This document shows positions 1 to 10,747 of a DNA stretch of 64,000 bases, piece after piece. Below the pieces are notes generated by a model, which saw only the letters and a list, made by a program, of their open reading frames with translations, was not told the DNA's origin and ran no database searches. The stretch lies in the NCBI GenBank assembly GCA_946902875.1, contig OX336344.1, positions 22,217,791 to 22,281,790 of the forward strand, in the 5' to 3' direction. Each line of letters begins with the position of its first letter. Within the stretch, counting starts at the first letter, position 1. Source of the stretch: Nematopogon swammerdamellus. Its lineage: Eukaryota > Arthropoda > Insecta > Lepidoptera > Adelidae. Made by a program: the position numbers and the translations under genes.

Positions 1-330
1 TTGAGCCTATTTTATCGGTACTACTATGGCCGCTGCTCTGACGAACTTGCTTCCCTTATCCATCCTCGTCCTGTTCGCCTTCGCCAAACCCACCATACTC
101 TCGCGGAACACCCTTTTGTAGTCGACAGAAGAGTTCTTCGAACTGCACGATTCTCTAAATCGTTTTTGTGCCGCACTGCAAAGGTGTAGAACGGGTTCCC
201 GGGGAATATCTTTCCCTGCTCCTACAATCCACGGATCTTTAAATCGCGGGTTAATAGCCTTTCCCCAGTGACATTAGTCCACCTCCAAGCCGGACTGGCA
301 CGTCCTCGGCGGTGAAATTGGCTGCGCCTG
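1..330 (+). pseudogene. 3' end of a jockey/CR1-like LINE (RT C-terminus and 3' UTR)
   Basis: The first 189 bases encode a peptide close to the C-terminus of the LINE protein at 53604-56339. Both share the blocks LSLFYRYY.GRCS.ELASLI, HPFVVD and RFSKSFLCRTA.V. A stop follows where the intact relative continues into W-N-C-L-P, so the copy is broken. The tail to about 330 is non-coding and matches, in reverse orientation, the fragments at 37937-38196 and 45710-45922. This identifies a LINE subfamily distinct from the intact one. The element runs off the left edge, and its tail is cut by a SINE A remnant. Confidence 0.75.
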
Positions 331-332
331 TG

Positions 333-398
333 AATGGGCTGACATCACGGATGTTGTAGGTGATGTAGCCAACCGTATCAGTTTCCATAAAAAAAAGG
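333..398 (+). mobile_element. SINE family A, 3' tail fragment
   Basis: It carries the family A 3' core (GGGCTGACATCACGGATG, then GTAGGTGATGTAGCCAACCG) and ends in CCATAAAAAAAA. Only the last ~65 bases of the consensus seen elsewhere in the window are present. Confidence 0.8.
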
Positions 399-614
399 TT
401 ACACCCGAACTGATGAAAATATATTTTGTTCCAGAACATCCCGGACGACGCGCCCTCCTGGCTGACGTACTCCCGAAGAAGATGAGATTTGAGTCACCGC
501 GCCGGACCGCACTAGACTAACCTAACCAACGTTTTCCAAGCCACACCACACTAGCGAACATACTTTATTATCTCTAAGATGTTGCGTTAATATAGCAGCT
601 GTCCACTTTATAAT
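399..614. other. No feature recognised
   Basis: Mixed-composition DNA between the SINE fragment and the TGTTGCAGCAA-rich region. No open frame, repeat or RNA was supported. Confidence 0.5.
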
Positions 615-1205
615 TTGTCAAATGTTGCTGCAACTAAAATGAGGCGTTTTGAAAATATTTTTATCTTGCGTTGCCCATGTTGCAGCAAATAAGCACGCCA
701 TGTATGTTGCAGCAACATACCACTATGTTGCAGCAATATTGCGAGCACGTCTTGCGCTTCTTCTCTGACAATGAACAAGCACGTAGTTCTGGTGACAGGA
801 AATACTGCAACGTGCAACATGCACAAGTAAGCGTATTACTTGTATATGTTGCAGAAATATGCTACGTTTGATTGCTGCAATATTCTGAATGCATCTTGCG
901 ATGCATCTTTTGCAACAAAGAAAACAATGAAACACTCACTGTGTTGCAGTAAAATGCTACGCTTTTACTCGTTGTTACAACATTGCGATTACCTTTTTGT
1001 TTCTCCTCTTTATGGAAGAAGCACAATGTGAAATGTGTAAGTTGTTGCAATGTGTTACGCTCAGTTGCTGCAACATGTTAGACTCAGTTGCTGCAACATG
1101 TTACGCTCATTTGATGCAAAATGTTATGATCAGTTGCTGCAACATGTTATGCTCAGTTGCTGCAACATGTTACGCTAAGTTGCTGCAACATGTTACGCTC
1201 GCCTT
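615..1205. repeat. TGTTGCAGCAAC-rich region with a 23-bp minisatellite
   Basis: From about 1039 to 1202 there are seven imperfect head-to-tail units of about 23 bp, of the form CAGTTGCTGCAACATGTTA plus CGCT. From 615 to 1000 the same core occurs on both strands at irregular spacing. The core GTTGCTGCAAC is nearly self-complementary, so adjacent units can pair. Short open frames here simply reflect the repeat period. Confidence 0.8.
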
Positions 1206-1987
1206 GATTTTTTATAAAGAAGTGAGTGCATTTTAAACCGATAATATTTTAGAAGCAAACAAGAAAATTTATACGATTGTAACCTTTGTAAATCACAATT
1301 TCTTCTGTAAAGTTGACAGCTGTCTAGTGAATCTAGTAGAGTAATTTTGTAACGGGAATATGTACGAGATTTCAATATTATTATTTCATATTATACAGCG
1401 AGTATCTGTGAGCGTGGAGAGATTTAGACGCTCTAGTATTAAAATTATTTTCAACAATGAGAAAAATATATACGATTTTTTTAATTTGAAATAGTGGAAT
1501 AAAATAAAATAAAATATGTTCTTGTTAATATTTCTAAAATTAACTGTTGAGATGACGTAACTATTCCTGTTCTAGCGATGTTAAAATTTTTAAATGTCGT
1601 GTCATAAAATTAACTAAAAAAAAATAAATTAATGTCTTGAATGCGTTTTGCAATTAGTAGGTTGACTTTTATTTCAAAAAATTTTGTGCGACTTTCAAAA
1701 TTAAATATTACCACATTCTATTGCTTAACAAGGAATGCATATCTTGTGTGGATGTCGGTACATAATAATATGTAATTTCATAAAATTGGTTATAGTGTTT
1801 TTTTTTTAATTAAAAAAAATAAAAACAATACATGTATACTTTTTCGAAATACTATTAAAACGGCTGCAACAGCGGCAGCCTTATGTAAAATGGTAAATTT
1901 AATGTTAATAAATATTAGCACATGAAAAATACTTGAAACTACTGTTTTATTTACCAAACACTTTCCATTTCTTGTACTATGTATGTT
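1206..1987. other. AT-rich DNA, no gene seen
   Basis: Very AT-rich sequence with poly-A and poly-T runs. Both strands are dense in stops, and I see no repeat shared with the rest of the window. Confidence 0.5.
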
Positions 1988-2241
1988 CGCTCGACCGTTG
2001 GAGGCTGACCGTGGTTCGGATACCACGTAAAACTGTAGGTCCCTTTCCCTTCTTACCTTACTAGGTGGTAGGGTTTAACCCGCCCGGGTTGGTACCACCC
2101 CACTGAATGAAAGGTCGGTCGAAACGGCTATGTAAATAGTTCGTGTTTTCCGTCCAGTTTAGTGTAGCCGACATGAAATGAAGGGAAGCACTGATATGGC
2201 ACCTAGTTCGCCCGGTGTTATGGGCCGACATCACTGATGTA
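1988..2241 (+). mobile_element. SINE family A, truncated at both ends
   Basis: Starts inside the head (GACCGTTGGAGGCTGACCG and the B-box-like GTGGTTCGGATACCACG). It continues through the body (CCCGCCCGGGTTGGTACCAC, GTCGGTCGAAACGGCTATG) and breaks off soon after GGGCCGACATCACTGATG, so it lacks the CCATAAAA tail. Confidence 0.85.
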
Positions 2242-2261
2242 TTTTTCGTGAGTGGGGTATA

Positions 2262-2315
2262 TCTTAGTAGGGGTGGTCCTTTCATAAATTTAATGAAAGA
2301 ATACCACCCCTAAGG
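2262..2315. repeat. Hairpin (imperfect inverted repeat)
   Basis: CTTAGTAGGGGTGGT pairs with ACCACCCCTAAG, and CTTTCAT pairs with ATGAAAG around a short A/T loop. It directly abuts the truncated SINE A and may be part of a small MITE with the next hairpin. Confidence 0.6.
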
Positions 2316-2411
2316 GTGTGAAATGAAGGGATGAACACTTTCACACTAAGGAATTTGTCAAACAGCCACTTCTAAAAAGAGTGAAATAAAAAAACATTGA
2401 ACTGACTTCAA

Positions 2412-2545
2412 ACCCTAAAAATTATTAAATAATATTTTCATATTGAGTAGAAGGCGGTACAAAAGCACACCTGTAGATGGACCCTTTTGTGCTTTTGTAC
2501 CGCCTTCTACTCAAGATCAAAATATTAATTAATACTTTTTAGGGT
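2412..2545. mobile_element. Small palindromic MITE-like element
   Basis: The inner arms 2445-2469 and 2488-2512 are a perfect 25-bp inverted repeat (GAGTAGAAGGCGGTAC...). The outer flanks continue as diverged inverted repeats beginning ACCCTAAAAA and ending TTTTTAGGGT. The whole segment could fold into one long stem. No clear target duplication was found. Confidence 0.65.
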
Positions 2546-2599
2546 ATAAAGTGGGGTCAATTTTTTTTTTAAACACTTTTTTTAGAACTTATCACGTTT

Positions 2600-3095
2600 G
2601 GCTGTCCATGGTGGAGTGCTGGTATGAGAGTTAAAGTTGGGCATGGCAGACGAAGCATGAAAGCAGGATAAATGCTGTGGAAATGCGCGCGTTGAGGAGT
2701 ATGTTTGGAGTTACAATGAAAGATCCATTAAAAAAATAGTGTAGTGCTAGAGCTAGTGAAAGAAGATATAGTGACAATGATTGACTAAGGAATGCTTCTG
2801 TGGTTGGGGGCTGGGGCATATTGGAAGAATGGATGACAGGAGGGAGACTAACGAAAGAAATTTATCGAGCAAGTGTGAGTGGAAGAGTCGGGAAGGGTCG
2901 CCCTAGACGCACGTACCTGGACCAGATCGGGTATGTGCTCAAAAAGGGTCAAGTTCGTAGTACTCGTAACCGACGAGCATGCATGAAGAATATTATGGGA
3001 GTGGAAGAGGAGGCAGAGGTGTGTCAGGATCGTGGCACGTGGAGATCTGTTGTCTCTGCCTACCCCACCGGGAAACAGGCGTGACGCTATGTATG
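2600..3095 (+). pseudogene. RTE-like LINE fragment, reverse transcriptase C-terminal region
   Basis: The translation carries a pattern familiar from the C-termini of lepidopteran RTE-like LINE proteins. In order it reads RINAVEMRALRSMFGV, then a glycine-rich break, then GRVGKGRPRRTYLDQI, LKKGQVRSTRNRRACMK and VVSAYPTGKQA before a stop. Internal stops and at least one frame change lie upstream of 2800. The stop is followed by a short ATGTATGTATGA tail. This is a dead 5'-truncated copy. A related shorter piece lies at 19393-19560. Confidence 0.7.
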
Positions 3096-3105
3096 TATGA
3101 CACGG

Positions 3106-3700
3106 TTTGCTACATGACTTGCTGCACCCGCGCTGTCAACCCATAACACTTTGGTGAACTAGAAGTCATTTAGTGTTCCCCCCTTTGGTTTCCTAATAAA
3201 TAAAAATAAACTTAAAAAAAATAATTAAAAACAACCTTTTATATTGAAAAATTAACTAAAAAATTAAAAATTAATTTATTTCTATTGGTACAAGTCATAT
3301 TTTACAGGTTTCAAATAAAAGTGTGTTACGCCCTCTTTTTCTCTCCCACTGTCAAATGTAACACGTTTTTATTTGAAAACTGTAAAACATTCTGAAAATA
3401 GCTTGTTTCCAATCGGAATAAATTTACTTTTAACTTTTTAGTTCATTTTTATCAATACAATATGTAAAAGCTTGTTTTTAAAAATGTTTTACAAGCTTAT
3501 TAATTTTTTCTTTTTAGTTTTGTATGATGGCAAAAACGTCATACATATAGGACCAGAGTAATTATGAAGACAAATCAAACGAGCCCAAAATCAATGGGGT
3601 TACGTGGTTTCGTTACAGCTTTCCCGTGGCCACCTTCCGGCTCCATCTGATGATGGAGCCAGCCTGCTATGACATCATTATATTAGATTGTCATCCAATT
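3106..3700. other. AT-rich DNA with one copy of an AACGAGCCC repeat
   Basis: Mostly AT-rich and stop-dense. At about 3563-3660 there is a diverged relative of the tandem repeat at 4745-5090 (CAAACGAGCCCAAAATCAAT ... CCTTCCGGCTCCATCTGATG). No gene was recognised. Confidence 0.5.
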
Positions 3701-3945
3701 TAGATAGATAGATAGATAGAAAATTCTTTATTGCTCCAGTAAACATTAAACAGTAACAAATACATTGGAAAATTTACATAAGGTGCAAAGGCGGACTTAT
3801 CCCTTAGAGAGATTTCTTACAGTCAACCTTTGGATGTTTGAGATTCGATAATATAGTGGAATGTAAGTAGGTAGTAGCAAAAGAGTTGCGTGACAATTGA
3901 AGATAAAAATAATAATAAGAATACTTATACAATACATACATACAA
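3701..3945 (-). mobile_element. LINE 3' end with (TCTA)n tail
   Basis: On the minus strand the segment ends in CAATAAAGAATTTT followed by a TCTATC microsatellite tail. It matches the + strand segment at 14100-14397, including AAGGTTGACTGTAAGAAATC and the CAATAAA motif. Two copies sharing a polyadenylation-like signal and a microsatellite tail fit LINE 3' ends. Confidence 0.65.
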
Positions 3946-4744
3946 GTACATGCTAGTAAAATATAAGCCATACATGTTTAATACATATAAATTACTAAAT
4001 ATATAGAATATTATATACAAATAAATATACATACACACATACTTGTCCATCCTGGTAAGTATGAAACAAAAGTGGTTTTTGTTTTTTAGGTTTTTACTCC
4101 TAATTTATATATGTATGCAAAATTTCAGCCCAATAGAACACTGGGAAGTGGGTCATATTAAACTTGCAAGATTTGCTTACCCACAGACAGACACCTGGAC
4201 AGGTGAAACTAAATAAAAACTCGTAAAATAAATATACCTACATTTGTATGAATAAGCTTAAGCATATGAGTACAAATACCACACGTAATTTGGAATCATG
4301 GCCAAACGTTCCAATAAAAGATTCGATATTCAAAAGGTTATTTTGTTAGGTGAAACTCGGCGCTTCTCATTTCAAGGCTCTCATGAATGTTTTGTCTGAT
4401 AATATCCAATTGAAATCGAACCTCTTTTTTTTACTTGATGAAATTATTGTTCATCCATTTAGTATTTAGATTATGTATCTACGATAGGGAGGAATCGAAT
4501 TGAATTCGTTTGTTAAAAATCTGAGAAAAATTCACAGATCTCATGGATTACACGACCTTCGAGGTACATTGAAAATGAACTCAACAAATAAAAAAAAAAG
4601 TATTACATTTATATATTTTTTATTATTTTTCAAAAACACAAGCAGCTTAAAAATGTAAACTAAAATTTAGACAGAAAAAGAGATAAGCTTGACATTATGT
4701 CTAACTAAAGTAACAAATTAATAAATATCAAATATAATATAGGT
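3946..4744. other. AT-rich DNA, no gene seen
   Basis: Low-complexity AT-rich sequence with short TACATA runs. No coding potential, TIR or recognised repeat was found. Confidence 0.5.
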
Positions 4745-5090
4745 TACAAGACGAATCCAACGAGCCCAAACATGGTGGATTTATCATGTGTAGTTTAGGA
4801 GTTCCTATGGCTTCCTTCTGGCTCCATCATCAGGACCCTGGAAATAACATAAAATATGACTAGAGTACTTGCGAAGAAAAATCCAACGAGCCCAAACACG
4901 GTGGATTTATCATGTGTGGTTTAGGAGTTTCTATGGCTTCATTCCGGCTCCATCATCAGGACCCTGGACATCATACATGACAAGAGTACTTGCGAAGACA
5001 AATCCAACGAGCCCAAACACGATGGCTCATCATGTGTAGTTTAGGAGTTCCTATGGCTTCCTTCCGGCTCCATCATCAGAACCCAACTAA
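4745..5090. repeat. Tandem repeat, three units of about 120 bp
   Basis: Three head-to-tail units each contain AATCCAACGAGCCCAAACA, then ATCATGTGTAGTTTAGGAGT, then TCCGGCTCCATCATCAG. Spacing is about 115-125 bp. A diverged single unit lies at 3563-3660. Confidence 0.85.
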
Positions 5091-5555
5091 CAAACTAACA
5101 AAGTCACCCGAGGATCTGCAGAGCCGTGATTTGATTTTTCACAATTTATTTCATACATTCGGATATTCCTCCTCGCTCTCTACGCTCTGTTGCACTTCCA
5201 AAAGTCGATTTCACACTCTCAGCGAAATTGAGGGACCACCTACAGCACGAACCATCATCGATAGACGAATCCCAAAGTCCAAATCTAAACAGGTTTTTTT
5301 TAATTTTTCGATATTACATTTAGTTTTTTCACAAGAGATTTAGTTCACATTTTTCCATTAAAAAATTTTTTTTTTTACTTTTTCACCATCTTGTAGCCCT
5401 AGCCGATACGCGTCTTTTGAGCCCTCAACCACTCGCGTAGCCCCAAAACTCGCGACACCAGGACGATTTCACACTCTCGGCGAAAATGGGGGCTATACTG
5501 AAGCGATCGAAAAAACATTTATAATGTTAAAACAGCTGTTTTGCTTCAAGTTATT
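5091..5555. other. No gene recognised
   Basis: Contains a short direct repeat, GATTTCACACTCTC followed by GCGAAA, near 5205 and 5466. A 117-codon frame crosses the edge of the tandem repeat and shows no domain. Confidence 0.4.
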
Positions 5556-5699
5556 TAGGGTTTCGTGTCCATACGGAAGCCTATTACTAAGTCTACGCCG
5601 TCCATCTGTCTGTCTTTAGGGGCTATATCTTTTGAACCGTGATAGGTCGCCGGTTGAAATTTTCACAGAATATTTTATTATGGCGGATATGCCAATCTA
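5556..5699 (+). mobile_element. Dispersed repeat family D, 5' part
   Basis: Begins with a variant of the family D start (GGTTTC..GT..CGTACGGAAGCC). It continues with CCTATTACTAAG, a CTGTCTGTC stretch, TTGAACCGTGATAGG, TTGAAATTTTCACAGAAT and TATTATGGC. Other copies in this window run about 350-400 bp and end near GCACTTGGCCGG. Confidence 0.7.
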
Positions 5700-6444
5700 T
5701 ATATACTATCTACATATAATAAAATCGTAGACTTAGCGTGTCTGTACATTAACGATTTTTCCAAAACAATGACTGGGGGACGACGGGAGGAATAAGTAAC
5801 AGAATGTAAAATTACTGTTTTTGAAATTTTTGTCTGTTTGTCGGTTTGTCGGTTTGTTTGTTCGTTTGTGCGCGCATCACGAAAAAGTCAGTCATTGGAT
5901 TCAAAGTATAATTAGTAAACAATATGAAGCTGTATTCTGAGTAACATTTAGTGTTTATTTCTTAAAAATCAACCCACAGCATCAAAGATATTAAATTTTT
6001 AAGTTTAGTTAGAAAATATCTACACGCCACCGCGCCGCAGCGCCACCGCGCCGCAGCGCCGCCGCCGCGTCGCAACGCCGCGTCGCGCCGCGTTGTCGCG
6101 TGGATCTTTTGTTTAGTGTCATGGAAAAGAAACACGGCTGTAGACCCCACCGTCCACTTGGCTCCCTTGGTAGGATCCATCAATGGATCGAAGTGGACTT
6201 TCTAGTGTACTTGAATCCCTTGTGGAAAGACTGGTGAGCGTGAAAAATTTCGTGTGTGCAGTTTTTAACTGGTAGTTAGATTTATTAGTTCTTTTAACAT
6301 TTCAATTCATCTTTCTTATTGTTTGCCTAAATTATATTGTTTGACCTTCCTGATTTCAACAATCTGAAACTAAGATTGCATGCGAGCTGTTAGGTGCTGT
6401 TTTTCTGTTAGGTTCTGTTTATTTAGTTATATTATTACATTTTT
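5700..6444. other. No gene; GC-rich microrepeat at 6020-6115
   Basis: Mostly AT-rich. A GC-rich tract near 6020-6115 is built from GCGCCACCGCGCCGCA-like repeats, which explains the alanine/arginine-rich open frame there. No gene call is supported. Confidence 0.45.
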
Positions 6445-6503
6445 GTCCTCGGTAGCTCAGTGGTGCGTTCGGTCGACTGTTGATAAGCAACCAGGAGCGC
6501 GGG
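6445..6503 (+). mobile_element. SINE family A, head fragment
   Basis: Matches only the extreme head: CCTCGGTAGCTCAGTGGTGC, GGTCGACTGTTGATAAGCAA. It is fused directly to the 3' part of a family D element. Confidence 0.75.
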
Positions 6504-6512
6504 CACAGCTAG

Positions 6513-6689
6513 TACATAAGAACAAAAGCAAAAAGTAAAAAATTAAGGGGTTCCCATACAAGAAACGTGCTAAGAATCGATTAGTACACAATAATGATGG
6601 CGCGACAGTTAGTTTGCAATGCAGACACACAAAAGTAGACAGATATGTTTTTTTTAAAGGTATGGCGGTATTTTTTGACAGATGTGTAT
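6513..6689 (+). mobile_element. Dispersed repeat family D, internal and 3' part
   Basis: Shares AAAAAATTAAGGGGTTCCCA, ACGTGCTAAGAATCGATTAG and GATGGCGC with the copies at 10182 and 14749. The sequence is diverged at both ends. Confidence 0.65.
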
Positions 6690-6690
6690 A

Positions 6691-7162
6691 CAGGTTGTTT
6701 CAGGATAGGGTTTCGTAACATCAGGGTTCAAAAGGGGTTCATATTTGAAGACGAAAAGCACTGAAACTTACTCCCAGATTCGGTCATTTTATAGTATTTT
6801 TTGGTGAAAATCGTTTCGTCTGTGGAAATCTGTGGACGGTTAACGTCCGCCTTTATTAAATAAAAATAAAATGACAAACTTACATGATAACTAGTAAAAC
6901 TATACTGCATGTAGGTAAATTCCAAACACTTAAATTAGAATGATATCCAAAGAAAAAGGGTACTGAACTAGGTCATTGCACTCACTAGACCTAGACATCA
7001 CTGTTGCCAAATCTCACTGTCCATCAAGTTTTTATGACAATTTTCCATTTTTTTATGAAAAAAAAAAACGTAATTTTATTTGAGTGATAAGAATATTTTT
7101 CTTTAATGAATAAAGAGTACTTCCTATTTCTGAAGTCTATCAAGCCTATCCTGAAAACCCCG
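6691..7162. mobile_element. MITE with CAGGGTGTTTCAGGATA-type TIRs (copy 1)
   Basis: Begins CAGGTTGTTTCAGGATAGGG and ends with the reverse complement, CCTATCCTGAAAACCCCG. The interior matches 13438-14058 nearly throughout (ATTTGAAGACGAAAAGC, CCCAGATTCGGTCATTTTAT, GTCCGCCTTTATTAAATAAA, CACTGTTGCCAAATCTC). It is about 470 bp. The flanks read ..TATA and TATA.., a possible short target duplication. There is no transposase frame, so it is non-autonomous. Confidence 0.8.
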
Positions 7163-8025
7163 TATATACCTACATATATACCTATATAAAAAAACTCTGT
7201 GACTGACAGACGGACCCCGGAGTGATCTCAAAATGGTTCCGTTTTCCTTTTAAGGTACGGACTCATAATGTACATAATATAGGGAATCTTAAAAATAAAA
7301 AAATAAATAAAAATAGCGTATCTACGGAACCCTCCATGCGTGAGTAAAACTTTTGTTGACCGATTTTTGGTGCATTGCCTCCATTCGAGCGTTCGTCTAC
7401 CGCACCGATTTATCGTGTCTGCGACAGATGTGCCCAGCCCACTGCCACTTCAGCTTGCAGATCTTCACAGATAAATAAGCACATAGCCTTTTTACCCACT
7501 AAGTATAAAACATCGGAGAGTTTAACAACTTCGCCTACGATAAAAAAAATGTTTTTACAGTTGATCTCCTCGCTACAAATTGTTCCTAGATTAGAGGAGC
7601 AGCGTGCTTGATGAAGTAAAAACAAAGTCAACATTTTTTGTCGCACCCTGTAGCCAGTGAGACAACAAACGAATGCGTTCCCCGCTTTGATGTTCCCGAC
7701 ACATGTGTGTTGTTTGAGAAGGAACATGCTCAAAAAGAATAAAAGTTTAGTAGAAAAAATCAAATGCTAAATCATATTAAAATAAATACAACATTATGTC
7801 AACACGACTTTGTGAAGGGTTCAGGCAGTGGTTTTAGGCTACGAATGTTAAATATTGATTTTGAAATGCTGAAATTTGAAAGGGGCATCTTATTTAAATG
7901 TTTGTATATTGTCCTACTTAAAATGGAAGGGTACATTAAAATGCCCAACTAGGATTTAAGTTCGACTAAAGTTACGTAATGTTCAGATAACTTACTTTAC
8001 ATAGGAAAGGTAGAGGTACCATATA
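7163..8025. other. No gene recognised
   Basis: AT-rich DNA. At 7395-7580 fragments such as CACTGCCACTTCAGCTTGC resemble, in reverse, the TGGCAGTGGGCTGGGCAC part of the RTE LINE at 9234. This is suggestive of an old LINE relic only. No open frame with recognisable domains was found. Confidence 0.4.
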
Positions 8026-8144
8026 TTTTTTTTTTTTTTTTTATGGAAACTTGACACGGTTGGCTACATCACCTACAACATCCGTGATGTCAGCCCATAA
8101 CACCGGGTGAACTAGGTGCCATGTCAGTGCTTCCCTTCATTTCG
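8026..8144 (-). mobile_element. SINE family A, 3' part
   Basis: Poly-T run followed by ATGGAAACTTGACACGGTTG, then TCCGTGATGTCAGCCCATAA and ACCGGGTGAACTAGGTGCC. This is the reverse complement of the family A 3' third. Confidence 0.85.
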
Positions 8145-8431
8145 CGTATATATATTTTTATATGAACACCAGTATTTTATTTTATTTATTTATTAGGAAA
8201 CTTGACAGCTACCTTAACTGTTACATGCAAATAAAAAAAAAAACAAATTACAGAGCAAATAATAAAGTTTGCCGTTTTGCAAAGTATAATATGTAGATAA
8301 CTAAACAAAAGAAGAATAAAAATAAAACAAAAATTTCTAAAAATAAACTACCAAGATGAAAAAAATCTATTAGATTAAACATTATATTAAGCAAGTATTT
8401 TAAATTTATTTTATCTATGGGTGACTGTGCC

Positions 8432-8664
8432 TAAGGGTCAATCGAGGCCGAGGCTGCTATGCGGTCTTCTTACAGCCTACCACCTAGTAATGGAAGGGAC
8501 TTACTACAGTTTTATATCGGTTCCGAACGGTGAAGGTATGCACGTAATTTTTTTTCGTCAAAAAAAACGCATTAGTAGGTATCTACACGCCGATTGGAAT
8601 CGAACCTCGGACCTCTCGCACGAGAAGCCGACGCCCAGTGCACTCGCGGCCACCCTCCGCTGAA
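8432..8664 (-). mobile_element. SINE family C, partial, with tRNA-like head
   Basis: On the minus strand the head is tRNA-like: a degraded A box (GGCCGCGAGTG), then GGCGTCGGCTTCTCGTGCGA, then the B-box GAGGTTCGATTCC. The body has GTTCGGAACCGATATAAAAC. The 3' third found in other family C copies is missing. Confidence 0.7.
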
Positions 8665-8705
8665 AACCGTACCTACTTCGATTTAATAAAAAAGGTTTGA
8701 AATTT

Positions 8706-9062
8706 CCGGGTTCCGTATCCGGTACGAGACCCTATTATTAAGCCTACGCCGTCTGTCTGACTGTCTGTCTGTCCGTCCGTCCGTCCGTCCGTCTGCCTGT
8801 CTGTCCGAGGGCTGTATCTCTTGAACCAAATTATTGCGGCCGATAAAACAACAAATAATAAAAATAACAAAAAGTAAAAAATTCACGGGGGTTCCCATAG
8901 AAGAAACCAAAAGGTGTATGCGCGCGCGCCATCTAACGAATAGTTTAACTAATATTATGAAGCATTTCATAACACGCTATAGATGGCGGGAGTAGCGCTA
9001 TCCATGACATGGCGATACGGAACCCTCGGTCCGCGAATTCGACTCGCACTTGGCCGGTTTTT
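8706..9062 (+). mobile_element. Dispersed repeat family D, near full length
   Basis: Starts TTCCGTATCCGGTACG and carries a CTGTCTGTCTGTCCGTCC stretch, GAGGGCTGTATCTCTTGAAC and GGGGGTTCCCATAGAAGAAA. It ends GACTCGCACTTGGCCGG. The same order occurs at 10182, 57128 and, reversed, at 25915. The last 30 bases contain GAATTCGACTCGCACTTGG, which loosely resembles a pol III B box, so a SINE origin is possible but unproven. Confidence 0.75.
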
Positions 9063-9233
9063 AAGAAAGATAAAAAAGTTTCGGAGAAATGCGTGGACAA
9101 ACATAGGTAAATACATACATACAAACATACATACACGTATAACATTTTATATATTTGTTTGGAAGCCCCAGATTATCGTGAATGTGAGTGCAGTTGCAGT
9201 TCCAATATTATTACATACATACACTGACTAAGT

Positions 9234-9590
9234 CGCTCAGCGAGCTATGGAAAGAGCAATGCTCGGCATTTCTTTGACCGATAAAATCCGTAACGACGTG
9301 ATACGTCAAAGAACTAAGGTAGTCGACATTTCTAAGAAAATAAGCAAGCTGAAGTGGCAGTGGGCTGGGCACATCTGTCGCAGACCCGACTACCGATGAC
9401 GATAGACGGGTGCTCGAATGGAGGCCACGTACAAGCAAACGTAGCGGAACGCCCCCCGGCTAGGTGGACAGATGACCTAAAAAAGGTAGCCGGGAGTGGA
9501 TGGATGAGAAGAGCGGAAGACCGCGTGTGGTGGCGTGCCTTGGGAGAGGCCTATGTCCAGCAGTGGACCGATACAGCTGATGATGATGAC
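9234..9590 (+). pseudogene. RTE-clade LINE, C-terminal coding fragment with (GAT)n tail
   Basis: Translation gives QRAMERAMLGISLTDKIRND and VIRQRTKVVDI.KKISKLKWQWAGHICRRPD. After a frameshift it gives RRVLEWRPR, PPARWTDDLKKVAGSGWMRR and ALGEAYVQQW. This is the pattern of RTE-clade LINE C-termini in Lepidoptera. The coding end is followed by a TGATGATGATGA microsatellite tail, as expected for RTE. It is inactivated by the frameshift and 5' truncation. Tail-only relatives lie at 34492-34548 and 40744-40811. Confidence 0.85.
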
Positions 9591-10181
9591 ACTGACATAC
9601 GTGTCGAATTGAAAATAATAATTTTGTTTTAACAGACTACAAGCGCCATCTAGTATCACGCAATGGCCAAAGCTAAACATTACGTCTTGCACGAAGGATA
9701 TTTATGTTCTAAGAGCGCCATCTCTTGAAAGCTGAAAGTTTTATTTCTAAAGTTGAAGGGCTGCTGTAGACGCTGTAGTGTACTGTGTAGGTAGTGTAAG
9801 TAGGCTCCGTCCGACACTCTATTCGTATATGCACGACATCGTCGAAAGCGACATCTCTGGATAGTTCCAGGCATTTAATAAACAAGAAGTCAGTGACTGA
9901 AGTTAGAAGCAGATAGCGAATGTAGAGTAGTTAGTTTGAATAAGACCGCACAGAATGTAGCACCGTTTTAGCATCACGCGGCCGCTAATAGATGGCGCTG
10001 AGTAAAAAAGTAATATCTCAAAACTAAAATTCATGAATTTCTAAGATGAAACAATATTTTATGGAGCAATACTTGCCTTCAAAACTAGATTACTACTTGA
10101 ATCCATTACTAAGTAGCAATAATTATCGCAATGCGTGAACTGAATATTTTCCATGTCAACAATAATAATGAGATACTTTTT
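9591..10181. other. No gene recognised
   Basis: Contains several short GCGCCATCT motifs (9648, 9716, 9991) typical of the flanks of old repeats here. No supported gene or element boundary was found. Confidence 0.4.
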
Positions 10182-10512
10182 TAGGTTTCCGTATCCCGTA
10201 CGGAAGCCTATTATTAAGCCTACGCGCCGTATGTCCGTCCGTCTGTCCGTCTGTCCGAGGGCTGTATCTCTTGAACCGTATTAGGTAGCCCGATGAAATT
10301 TTCACAGAATGTGTGTTACTATGGCGGATATAACAACAACATAAGAAAAATAAGAAAAAGTTAAAAATTAAGGGGGGCTCCCATACAAAAAACGTCCGAA
10401 AAATCGATTAGTCACACTATTGAATAATAGATGGCGCCACAGGCTTTTATACATTGCATTGTTGAAAGACAAAAGATAGGCGGATAATAGCGGATAGATA
10501 CGGAAACCTATA
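10182..10512 (+). mobile_element. Dispersed repeat family D
   Basis: Opens AGGTTTCCGTATCCCGTACG. It continues through CTATTATTAAGCCTACGC, a GTCCGTCCGTCTGTCC tract, CTTGAACCGTATTAGGTAGC and AGGGGGGCTCCCATACAAAA to about CGGATAGATACGGAAACC. The GCACTTGGCCGG end is missing. Confidence 0.75.
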
Positions 10513-10747
10513 CCTAAATTATTATTTTAATTTTATTTTAACTACGTCGATAATTCTACTTGTTTCAGGGCTTCATTTATTTTTTTAAATTTCAAATGTT
10601 TTTATTTCTTATTCTAAATGTTTTATTTTTATTGGGTTTTAGAATGATCGAAGGTTTTAACGCATAATTGGTTCATTTTCTTTTTTTTCGTATGTTTTAA
10701 CTTTTAACGATTTGATTTTATATCATAATCCTAATAATAATTATGGA

